This document shows, one piece after another, positions 34,201 to 41,916 of a DNA stretch of 64,000 bases. Every line of letters begins with the position of its first letter. The stretch's first letter is position 1. The DNA lies in contig NZ_CP094264.1 in NCBI RefSeq assembly GCF_023614235.1, positions 3,968,001 to 4,032,000 of the forward strand, in the 5' to 3' direction. Both the position numbers and the translations under genes were made by a program. The stretch comes from Streptomyces sp. MRC013 (GTDB lineage: Bacteria; Actinomycetota; Actinomycetes; Streptomycetales; Streptomycetaceae). Under the pieces are notes generated by a model that was given only the letters and a program-made list of their open reading frames with translations, was not told the DNA's origin and made no database searches.

Positions 34201-35249
34201 TCCACGTCGTCGCCGGAATGCTCCGCTGGAACGACGTCCGCATCGCCGTCCAGTCGAATTTCGGCACACGCGTCGAGTTGCGGCTCAACGACCCCACGGA
34301 GTCGAGCATCGACCGCAAACTCGCCGAGACCCTGTCGCCCGACGAGCCCGGTCGGGCACTCACCGACGGCAAGCTGTTCGCCCAGGTCGCCCTGCCCCGG
34401 ACGGACGGGCGCGCCGAGGCGTCCGGACTCGCCCCAGTACTGGAACGCGTGGCGCGCACGATCCGCGCCACCTGGAGCGGGGAGGTCGCCCAGCCCGTAC
34501 GGGTGCTGCCGCACCTGCTGGAGCCGCACGTGGTGCCGGGCCCGGCGGCCGAACCGCGCCGTGTCCCGCTCGGCCTGGACCAGACGGCGCTCGAACCCGC
34601 GCTGCTCGACCTGTTCCACCACGACCAGCACCTGCTCGTCCTGGGTGACAGCGAATGCGGCAAGACGAACCTCCTGAAGACGGTCGCGGCCGGCCTCATC
34701 GAGCGCTACGGCGAGGACGAGCTCGTCTTCGCCGTCATGGACCCGCGACGCGGTCTGCGCGGCGTGATCCCCGAGAAGTACCTGGGTGGATACGCCTACA
34801 ACGCCAAACTCTGCGCGGGGTTGTCCGCCGGGATCGCGACCGAACTGGAGAAACGGCTCCCCGACGGCCAGGCATCACTCGAGGACCTGGAGCCGGGCAG
34901 CTGGGGGAGTGGCCCGCGCATCGTCGTTCTCGTCGACGACTACGACGTGCTGACGACCGCCGGACAGTCACCTATGGCTCCGTTCCTGCCGTACATCCCC
35001 TCGGCGGTCGACATCGGGCTGCACTTCGTCCTGACCCACCGCGTCGCCGGTGCGTCGCGGGCCATGTACGAGCCGCTGGTGCAGGCGCTGCGTGAGTCGG
35101 GCTCCTCGGCCCTGGTCATGACGGGCGACCGCGGCGAAGGCCAGCTCTTCCCGGGCGTGTACGCCTCGCCGCAACCGCCGGGCCGTGGTGTCCTCGTCCG
35201 CAGAGGCAGGCCGAACTGCCTTATCCAGACGGTGTACCGCGCCGGGTGA
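31272..35249 (+). CDS. eccC: EccC, FtsK/SpoIIIE-type secretion ATPase, two compensating frameshifts
   Basis: The T7SS motor that recognises Esx substrates. Two N-terminal membrane helices (residues 40-80) are followed by three ATPase domains: Walker A GATGSGKSELL (about 490), GGPQSGKTTLL (about 838) and GDSECGKTNLL (about 1124). Only the first has a full acidic Walker B (LFVVIDEFGE), as in other EccC proteins. The frame is lost after VDYKG in the G5 run at 32840-32844 (one base missing) and regained after GPLQIP in the C6 run at 33694-33699 (one extra). Corrected, the protein has 1325 residues, the usual EccC size. Both shifts in homopolymers point to sequence error. Confidence 0.85.
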
Positions 35250-35309
35250 TCCCCGTACGAGCGTGGCGCCGCACTTCCACCACGAAGCAACGAAGGACCC
35301 GCAGACTTC

Positions 35310-36740
35310 ATGACCAAGGACGTCGTCGCTCTCACCCACCGCATGCCGGACGCCGCGGCCCTGCTCGCGGGGCTGCTCTCCGGCGGCCCCGACCTACTGT
35401 TGGGCAGGACCGGTGAAGGAGCTGTCCTGCAGTTGTGCGACGAGGCGGGCCGGCCGCTGGTCTCTGTGGAGGCACCGCTGCTCGTCCAGGTGGAGGGCGA
35501 GGCCGAACGGCTGCTGGGAGCGGAGCCACCGCGCGTGCCGTTCTGGTGGACGGAAGCCCGCGCCACGACCGGGGTCCCGGACGCCGAACGGCTCGCGGGC
35601 ACGCTCGCGGCCCGGCTGGTCGCGCTTGCCGGCGGATCGGTCTGGCCACCGGAGGCGGCACAGTCGCTGAGCGCTGTCCGCATGGACGGCGTCGGCGTGG
35701 CACCCGAACCGGCCGCGGCCCAGCCCGCCGTCGACGTCCTCACCGACAGGGCCGCCGTCGTGATCCAGGACCGCCCGGTCGTCGCCATGACGGCCTGGCT
35801 CTCCGACGCGTTCCGGGCAGCCGCCGAGGCGGGGATCGGGCTTCAGATCGTCAGCCCGGCCGGCACCACGCTCTCCCCCGCGGTGCGGGACAGCCTCGGC
35901 GGCCGGCCGTCGCGGTGGGTCGTGCAGGACGAGCGTGACGGCTATTACGACGGTTTGACGGGGGCGGTACTGCGCTGGCAGAACGGCGTGTTCGCGCCCG
36001 TCGAAACGGCGGCCGACGGCACCGGAACGGCAAAGGGCGGGGCGGGCACCCCGGTGGCCGCCACCTACCAGGAGGTGACCGAGACCGGTGAGCGGCAGCT
36101 CGCGGTCACGTTCCGCTCGGTGCACCCCGCCGACGAACGACTGGTGCTGGGCCGCGGGCTGGAGGCCGTCTGGCGCGAACTCACCGGCACGCCCCCGGCC
36201 GGGTGGGGTACGGCCGAGCCTGCCAACCTGCCCTGGTCGCCACGGCAGATGACCCAGGTGGCACGGGAACGGGCGCCTCTCTCGACCTGGTTCGTGGTGG
36301 TCGGCGGCAGGGACAGGCCGGGCGTCGCCACGGTCCGGGTTCGCCGTACGGAGGCGGGTGTCGAGGAGGAGGTCACCCTGGCGTTCGGCTATGGGAGCGG
36401 GGAGGAGCCGCCCGTGGACGCCGTGCGCTCTGCTGCCGAGAACCTCGCGACCCTGCACCGTCTCCAGTCCATGCTCGTGCAGATCCGCAAGGCGCGTCGG
36501 GACCTGGCCGTACCGCCGCGCTTCGAAGGACCAGGCGTGCCGCTGGCCTTCGTCCTGGGTGCGGAGGAGGTCCACGGCATGCCGGAGGACCGCGCCCGCC
36601 GCACACCGCTGGCGCAGCCGCCGGTGGCCCTTGGACCGAAGGCCCGCCCGGCGCTGTACTACGCGCTACCCGGCGACCCATCCGATTTGTCCGGCTGGAA
36701 GGACTTCGAGTCGTTGATGAGGCATCTGCGGGGTGCCTGA
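35310..36740 (+). CDS. DUF6177-type protein of Streptomyces T7SS loci
   Basis: A 476-residue soluble protein with no membrane segment or catalytic motif visible. It begins MTKDVVALTHRMPDAAALLA. The position between eccC and the Esx genes, the length and the internal pattern (VVIQDRPVVAMTAWLSDAF, WRELTGTPPAGWGTAEPANL) fit the DUF6177 family known from Streptomyces type VII clusters. The family assignment is from memory and context; biochemical function is unknown. It is followed by a 119-bp gap with its own promoter candidate. Confidence 0.75.
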   Translation: MTKDVVALTHRMPDAAALLAGLLSGGPDLLLGRTGEGAVLQLCDEAGRPLVSVEAPLLVQVEGEAERLLGAEPPRVPFWWTEARATTGVPDAERLAGTLAARLVALAGGSVWPPEAAQSLSAVRMDGVGVAPEPAAAQPAVDVLTDRAAVVIQDRPVVAMTAWLSDAFRAAAEAGIGLQIVSPAGTTLSPAVRDSLGGRPSRWVVQDERDGYYDGLTGAVLRWQNGVFAPVETAADGTGTAKGGAGTPVAATYQEVTETGERQLAVTFRSVHPADERLVLGRGLEAVWRELTGTPPAGWGTAEPANLPWSPRQMTQVARERAPLSTWFVVVGGRDRPGVATVRVRRTEAGVEEEVTLAFGYGSGEEPPVDAVRSAAENLATLHRLQSMLVQIRKARRDLAVPPRFEGPGVPLAFVLGAEEVHGMPEDRARRTPLAQPPVALGPKARPALYYALPGDPSDLSGWKDFESLMRHLRGA

Positions 36741-36789
36741 CAACGACCGCTTCGCGCGAAGTCACTCCTTTCGAGGACCAGTTGTTGGA

Positions 36790-36819
36790 TTGCACTCGCG
36801 ACGTGGCAGTTGATACAGA
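36790..36819 (+). promoter_or_regulatory. Candidate promoter of the Esx gene pair
   Basis: TTGCAC (36790-36795) and TACAGA (36814-36819) are 18 bp apart in a locally AT-richer gap, 40 bp upstream of the first Esx start, which has GAGGGGGAG as ribosome binding site. Confidence 0.38.
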
Positions 36820-36859
36820 TGGGCGAGCATGCGAACGCACTTGACCGAGGGGGAGTCAC

Positions 36860-37195
36860 ATGAAGTTCGACATGGGGGCGCAGGTTCTGACGACGCTGAT
36901 ACAGCAGTCGAATCTGTCGACGAACGACCTCGGGTTGCTGATCCGGCAGCTCATCCAGGCGGCGCAGCCGTTGGAGGGGAAGTTCAACGGCCAGGGCAAG
37001 GCGGCGTTCGACCTGTTCAAGTCAAGGTCGGACGAAATCACTGCGGAACTGAACGCGTCGCTCCGAGCGATCCTGGGCGGGCAGTCCGGCATGGAGACGG
37101 CATTCGGCTCCGGCGACCAGGAGCAGGGTGGGAACGCCCGCACGCAGATGGCGGCAGCCAACTTCGACGCGGCCCGATTCTCCGGCCGCCGCTGA
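36860..37195 (+). CDS. WXG100-like Esx substrate (EsxB-type)
   Basis: A 111-residue all-helical protein. The usual WXG turn is replaced by FNGQGK (PLEGKFNGQGKAAFDLFKSR), an FxG variant at the helix-loop-helix centre, near residue 42. The C-terminal 25 residues are flexible and glycine/alanine-rich. Size, helical pattern and position before a second small helical gene match the esxB/esxA order of Streptomyces T7SS loci. It would form a heterodimer with the next product and be exported through EccC. Confidence 0.82.
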   Translation: MKFDMGAQVLTTLIQQSNLSTNDLGLLIRQLIQAAQPLEGKFNGQGKAAFDLFKSRSDEITAELNASLRAILGGQSGMETAFGSGDQEQGGNARTQMAAANFDAARFSGRR

Positions 37196-37235
37196 CCGGT
37201 CCACCGCAACGCACCTCACGGGGAGTGGATTTCTG

Positions 37236-37547
37236 ATGGCAACCGACAACGGCCGCCGCTCGTACGACCTGGCCGCCTCCACCGAGGTACAGGCCAACCT
37301 CAAGGCGGTGATCGCCCGTCTGGAACAGGTGATCACCGATCGCGACGCCCAGGTGAAGGCCGCGATGAAGGACTTCCAGGCCGACGGCGTGGCCGACGAG
37401 TACCACGGCAAGGAACTGCGCTGGAACAGCGCCTCACAAGAAGTCAAGGCCATCATCCGCCTGCTGAGGACGACGCTGGAGAGGAACGACGCGACGGCTC
37501 AGCAGACGCTCGCGCGGGCCAAAGCCGCGGTCGACGGCATCGGCTGA
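37236..37547 (+). CDS. ESAT-6-like Esx protein (EsxA-type)
   Basis: A 103-residue helical hairpin protein, MATDNGRRSYDLAASTEVQA at the start. The central turn contains ADGVADEYHGKELRWNS, and two long amphipathic helices flank it (residues 15-55 and 65-100). It lacks a canonical WXG but fits the pore-forming ESAT-6 family noted in Streptomyces. Spaced 40 bp after the EsxB-type gene; the two are expected to be co-translated and co-secreted. Confidence 0.8.
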   Translation: MATDNGRRSYDLAASTEVQANLKAVIARLEQVITDRDAQVKAAMKDFQADGVADEYHGKELRWNSASQEVKAIIRLLRTTLERNDATAQQTLARAKAAVDGIG

Positions 37548-37597
37548 CCGCTGGCACGGGCGGAGTGGCCGGTACGCGGGGGAAGCGGGGGCTCTTC

Positions 37598-38020
37598 ATG
37601 ACGTGGTGGGACATCAAGCCACAAGGTGTCCGGGGACAGTTGCAGGCGACGAGCACACAGGCCGGGAACCTGGAGGCGGCGCTCAGGGCGTTGGTCGGCG
37701 ATGTGCAGGCGGCCGGAGAGGCGGCGGGCACGGCCGTGCCCGGGTCGGTGTCCGAGGCGAAGGTCCCCGGACCCTGGGCCTCGGGGCCCTCCGTCACGGT
37801 CAAGGCGACAGGCCCGGTCGCCGCTGCGCTCGCCGAGTACCTCCAGGCACGCGGCAAGGACTTCGCGTCGATGGCGAACCGGGTCCAGGCCGCCCTGCTG
37901 GGAGCCGCCAAGGCCACGCAGGCGTACGTCGAGGGCGACCTGGAGACGGCCAGGGAGGCGCAGGCCGCGGCACGTTCCGTACGGCTTGATCTCCTGAAGG
38001 GCGTCGGGGGGGAGAAGTGA
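37598..38020 (+). CDS. DUF6507-like T7SS-associated helical protein
   Basis: About 140 residues when started at the ATG giving MTWWDIKPQGVRGQLQATST. A GTG eleven codons earlier (37565) is in frame but gives a basic leader unlike the family. The rest is helix-rich, resembling WXG-type and DUF6507 chaperone-like proteins that precede large T7SS effectors. The next gene, the toxin, overlaps its stop by four bases (GTGA), consistent with a partner or targeting factor for that toxin. Confidence 0.72.
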   Translation: MTWWDIKPQGVRGQLQATSTQAGNLEAALRALVGDVQAAGEAAGTAVPGSVSEAKVPGPWASGPSVTVKATGPVAAALAEYLQARGKDFASMANRVQAALLGAAKATQAYVEGDLETAREAQAAARSVRLDLLKGVGGEK

Positions 38021-40419
38021 GCGACAACCAGCCGGTCGATCCGGCGGAGATACCCGTCTTCACCGGTGATGTGGCGGTCCTCGAAGCGAAGGTGAAGGCG
38101 CTCGGCGGCGACGGCGTGAAGGTCGCCACGGCGGCCGGGGACGTCCACGGCACCTTCGGCGGACTGCGCGCCTTCTACCAGGCGCCTGAGGCGGACCAGT
38201 TGTTCGCCACGACCAGGCCGGTGGTGGAGAAAGCCCTCCAGCTCAACTCCGAGATGTGCGTCATCGCGGGGGCGCTGGGCACGTACGCCGACGAGATCCG
38301 CCCTCTGGTGAAGGAGTTGGAGTCGCTTAAGGCGGACGCGACCGCCTTCCGCTCCCGGATCTCGGGTGACGACGAGTGGCGCGAGGACGGCGACCTCGTC
38401 GACGAGAACAACGAGCGGCGCGACAGGATCGCCGAGGTCTGGGCTCGGTTCCAGGAGGCGGAGCGGTCCTGCCATGCCAAGATCGTCGCTCTTGTGGGCG
38501 GAACGGCGTTGAAGGTCGACGACGGTTCCGGCAAACCGGGCATGTACGGCTACGACGCCGGGGCTCTCAAGCAGGCAGAGAGCCTGCCCTGGGGCGACGT
38601 CGTCGACGAGTCGATTCCGGGCTGGCAGGTGTGGGAGCACACCTGGGAGTTCGGTAAGGGTTTCTTTGTCGACGGTGTGTGGGGCACCATCACCGGCATC
38701 GGTACCCTGGTCGGCTTCGACGGCTGGGACGCGGCCGGCGAAGCATGGAGCGGCTTGGCGGCGCTGGGGGCGGGCCTGACGCTCTCGATGACGCCGATCA
38801 CCCGCAAGTACCTGTGGGAGACTCCCCCGGAACAGTTGCCCCCGGAACTCCGCAAGGCGCGCACCGCTGTCACGGAGACCGGCAAGGCGCTCGTCGCGTG
38901 GGATAAATGGGACTCCAACCCCTCCAGGGCGGCGGGTGAGGTTTCCTTCAACGTCCTGACCACCGTCTTCACCGGTGGTGCCGGTGGCGCGGCGGCAGGC
39001 GCGGGCAAGGCGGGAGCCATCGCCAAGGCGCTCTCCACGGCGGGCAAGGTCGGCGGTGCCCTCGATCCGGCGACCTACCTCGCCAAGGGAGCGGGCGCGG
39101 GGCTGACGAAGGTCGGCGATGTCATGACGGGCCTCAAGGACCTCGGCAAGATTGAAATTCCGAAGATCCAGGTGGACGGTGCCGTCGCCCTACCGGACGG
39201 ATCGCGGGTCCTGCCTGACGGAACAGTCCGCTTCCCGTCGGGCGCGCCCGTCCCGGAAGGCGCGCTCAGGCTCCCGAACGGCACCGTCAGACTCCCCGAA
39301 GGCACCGTCGCGTTCCCGCCGGGCACGGTCAAACTGCCCGTGGACGGCCCTGCCCGCTTCATGGACCCCGCGGGCCACATCTACGACGCCGACGGCGCGC
39401 TCATCCAGCGGGCCGAGGACGCTCCCGACGGCAAGCCGACCGCGGGCGCGGACAGTCCCCGCGTCGACGCTCCGAAGACGGACGCCCCGGCCACAGCGAA
39501 GGTGCCGGAGCGCGAGCCGGCCGGCGTGGGCGGCCGCGGCGATGACCGCAACCGCCTCGGCTCCGACACTTCCGACCCACTCCATCCCGCGAACGGCACC
39601 TCGCCCTTCCACCCGGACACCACCCCGGGCGGCAGCGCCCCGGACAACCTTCCCCACAACAGTGCGGACAGCAACCCTTCGGGTGGCGGTACGGGCAACA
39701 ACACACTTGGCAACGGTGCTTCTGCCGGTGGTACCGGAGGTGGGACATCGAACGGTCAAGACACCCCCCAGCCAGGTGGCGGCACCGCTGACACGGTGCC
39801 CCATCAGGGACAGCCCCAGGTAGCTGAGCGTCCGGAGGGCTTCGCGAGCGGCAGAGGGGAAGCCGGAGTCAACAGCGGTCAGCCGTTGTGGGCCGACCCT
39901 TCGGACCGGGTGAACAAACCACTTCCAGAACTTTCGCCGCAGGAGCGCGCTGATCACTGGCAGCATCTTGACGAGGTGGAGCGGCGGAGTCCCGGGGACT
40001 TCGACCACCTACAACGGGATCCTGACAAGAACGGCGGAATTTCAGAGCCGTCGAAGGATGAGGCGAGGGTGGGGCTGGACCTTCGCGAGCAGGGACGGCT
40101 GCCCGAAGATATCCAACGTCCCACCGAGGCAGACCGAGGTGAGTTCTACTCACCGAGCACAGGCAGATACTACGACATCAAGGGCGTCCACTCGAACTGG
40201 CCACCCTTTAACAACGTACGAGACAAGTCGCAGCCCTTTAGAGGGGCATACGATCCCGCCAACAACGGCAGGTGGGTCAAGAAGCTCGCGGAACAGATCG
40301 TCGACAAGGAGCGCACTGTTATCCTCGACGTGCGTAATGCCAACCAGACGGCGATTGATGACATCAGGTCCATCGTCGAAAAGAACGGCTGGGAAGACAA
40401 TGTCATTTGGTACCCGTAG
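38017..40419 (+). CDS. T7SS polymorphic toxin with C-terminal PD-(D/E)XK-like nuclease
   Basis: An 800-residue GTG-start protein. Residues 1-200 are a helical WXG/LXG-like export domain; 230-360 include Gly/Ala-rich hydrophobic stretches. Residues 391-445 are about eight short LPxGTV-type repeats. Residues 470-630 form a Gly/Pro/Ser-rich linker. The tip (about 690-800) has EARVGLDLREQGRLPEDIQ, then GEFYS, TGRYYDIKG (the D-x-K of a PD-(D/E)XK core), and NVIWYP at the end, resembling CdiA-type tRNA/DNA nuclease toxins. GC falls in the tip region, typical of exchangeable toxin ends. The likely immunity gene overlaps its 3' end. Confidence 0.85.
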   Translation: MSDNQPVDPAEIPVFTGDVAVLEAKVKALGGDGVKVATAAGDVHGTFGGLRAFYQAPEADQLFATTRPVVEKALQLNSEMCVIAGALGTYADEIRPLVKELESLKADATAFRSRISGDDEWREDGDLVDENNERRDRIAEVWARFQEAERSCHAKIVALVGGTALKVDDGSGKPGMYGYDAGALKQAESLPWGDVVDESIPGWQVWEHTWEFGKGFFVDGVWGTITGIGTLVGFDGWDAAGEAWSGLAALGAGLTLSMTPITRKYLWETPPEQLPPELRKARTAVTETGKALVAWDKWDSNPSRAAGEVSFNVLTTVFTGGAGGAAAGAGKAGAIAKALSTAGKVGGALDPATYLAKGAGAGLTKVGDVMTGLKDLGKIEIPKIQVDGAVALPDGSRVLPDGTVRFPSGAPVPEGALRLPNGTVRLPEGTVAFPPGTVKLPVDGPARFMDPAGHIYDADGALIQRAEDAPDGKPTAGADSPRVDAPKTDAPATAKVPEREPAGVGGRGDDRNRLGSDTSDPLHPANGTSPFHPDTTPGGSAPDNLPHNSADSNPSGGGTGNNTLGNGASAGGTGGGTSNGQDTPQPGGGTADTVPHQGQPQVAERPEGFASGRGEAGVNSGQPLWADPSDRVNKPLPELSPQERADHWQHLDEVERRSPGDFDHLQRDPDKNGGISEPSKDEARVGLDLREQGRLPEDIQRPTEADRGEFYSPSTGRYYDIKGVHSNWPPFNNVRDKSQPFRGAYDPANNGRWVKKLAEQIVDKERTVILDVRNANQTAIDDIRSIVEKNGWEDNVIWYP

Positions 40420-41041
40420 AGACTGGACACCGCAGGCATACCCAACCGACCATACTGCCGCTCGACGGCTGCAGGAATGGCTAAAGGAGGGTAAAGGTAG
40501 CCTTGACGCAGTGGGTCTCGATTTCAGGGGCGCCGACCTCACTGGTGGCGACTTCTCTGAGTCTTGGTTCAGTGACGCCATGTTGGCGGGGGTTGTGCTG
40601 AGGGAGACGGATTTCTATCGTGCGGACATGCAAGGGTGCAATCTTTCTGGAGCTGACCTGACTGGCGCTTCGTTCGTGCGATCTAACCTTGACGACGCCG
40701 TAATGAAGGCGGCGATTCTTGATGGCGCAGATTTCGTCAAAGCTTCTCTCTATGGTGTCGATGCATCGGCGGCAAGTTTTCGTGGTGCGCAGCTCATGGG
40801 AGCCTCACTGCTGGATGTCAACCTGTGTGGAGCAGACCTGACCGGCGCAAGGGTGATGGAGAACTCATTTAGGGTCAGACTGGATGAAAGTACAATTCTG
40901 CAGGGTTTCTCGGGGTCACTTTTCGGTCCGATTGAAGTCTCGACCGGTGAAGGGGTCAGAGAGATCGGCGGCGCTGGCCTCGAGCGGTGGATTCGCGAAA
41001 AAGGGGGAGCGGTTACCGTCATTCACCGGCGGAAAGCGTGA
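40400..41041 (+). CDS. Pentapeptide-repeat protein, probable immunity to the toxin
   Basis: A 213-residue protein whose ATG lies inside the toxin gene, overlapping it by 20 bases, with GGGAAG upstream. Residues 45-160 are pentapeptide repeats of the A(D/N)LxG type (FRGADLTGGDFSESWF, CNLSGADLTGASFVRSNLDD, CGADLTGARV), which fold as a right-handed beta helix that can mimic nucleic acid. Overlap with a nuclease toxin and matching low GC support an immunity role; that role is inference. The first 40 residues and last 50 are non-repetitive. Confidence 0.8.
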   Translation: MSFGTRRDWTPQAYPTDHTAARRLQEWLKEGKGSLDAVGLDFRGADLTGGDFSESWFSDAMLAGVVLRETDFYRADMQGCNLSGADLTGASFVRSNLDDAVMKAAILDGADFVKASLYGVDASAASFRGAQLMGASLLDVNLCGADLTGARVMENSFRVRLDESTILQGFSGSLFGPIEVSTGEGVREIGGAGLERWIREKGGAVTVIHRRKA

Positions 41042-41084
41042 TAATCACTACTGAGTCTTTCTGTGATCGGTCTGATCTATCCAG

Positions 41085-41183
41085 ATGCAGGTTTATGGTC
41101 GCTTGGATGAGGCTTGTGGTATTGATCCGGAACGCTTTGAGTTTAGAATCGTTGACGGTGAGCCTTTTCCAGCCTGTGTCTGA
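41085..41183 (+). pseudogene. Gene truncated by IS insertion after 25 codons
   Basis: An ATG opens a frame reading MQVYGRLDEACGIDPERFEF and five further codons ending VDG. It then enters the inverted repeat of the IS at 41160 and stops at 41181-41183. The composition matches the low-GC immunity region before it, not the IS. It is probably a second immunity or accessory gene whose remainder was lost. No strong ribosome binding site is visible. Confidence 0.5.
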
Positions 41184-41873
41184 AGTCGGGCGGTTGGGCT
41201 GACAATGTGGTGAAGCCCCTGGTAGATGGGTTTTCGACCAAGAGAACCGTCTCCGCCAGAGGCTTCACGTGCTTGTCTACCCGTCGGGCGTCGACGTGTC
41301 CAGCTCCGCCCTCCGCTTCCTCACGCAGCAGCTGCGGCGCCACCGCCGCACGATCGGCTCCCGTTGGCGGCGCCTGAGCGCCGGCCGCCAGGCCCTGCTC
41401 ACCCTCGCTCATCTGCGGATGGGACACACCTACGCCCAGCTCGCCGCCGGATTCGGCATCGGCACCACGACGGCCTACCGCTATGTCACCGAAGCGGTCG
41501 ACCTCCTGGCCGCTCTCGCCCCCGGCCTGACCGACGCGGTCCGCACCGCGTCGGCGAAGGCGTACCTGATCCTGGACGGCACGCTCCTGCCGATCGACCG
41601 CATCGCCGCGGACCAGCCGTTCTACTCCGGCAAGCACAAGAGACACGGGATGAACGTGCAGGTCATCGCCGACCCCTTCGGCCAGCTGCTGTGGGCCTCA
41701 CCAGCCCTGCCCGGCGCCGTCCACGACGTTCGCGCGGCCCGCGAACACGGCATCGTCGACGCCCTGGCCGAGGCCGGGATCCCGTGCTGGGCCGACAAGG
41801 GATACCAAGGTGCCGGCGGCACGGTCCGCGTCAGCCCAACTGCGGCACTCAAGAAACAGGCTGGAAAAGGCTC
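41160..41873. mobile_element. IS5-like element, internally deleted, with 44-bp inverted repeats
   Basis: The left end (41160-41203) and right end (41830-41873) are imperfect inverted repeats beginning GAGCCTTTTCCAGCCTGT. Between them lies a transposase that loses its C-terminal third where it meets the right repeat, so the element is a deletion derivative (714 bp) with both ends kept. No convincing target duplication was found, because the second element abuts directly. Confidence 0.75.
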
Positions 41874-41916
41874 AGTGACGTTTTCTCAGCGAAATAATCT
41901 TCGGGAAGTGGGTTGA
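41269..41916 (+). pseudogene. IS5-family transposase, C-terminally truncated
   Basis: A GTG start gives VLVYPSGVDVSSSALRFLT. The helix-turn-helix and DDE_Tnp_4 core follow: ILDGTLLPIDRIAADQPFYS (first Asp), then KHKRHGMNVQVIADP, PGAVHDVRAAREHG (second Asp) and WADKGYQGAGGTVRV. After that the frame runs into the right inverted repeat and the neighbouring IS and stops, so about 70 residues of the normal C-terminus are missing. The element is probably not self-mobile. Confidence 0.8.

Noticed and set aside
39175..39350. LPxTG-like sortase anchors
   Set aside because: The repeats are internal, lack a following membrane helix and basic tail, and occur many times in a row.
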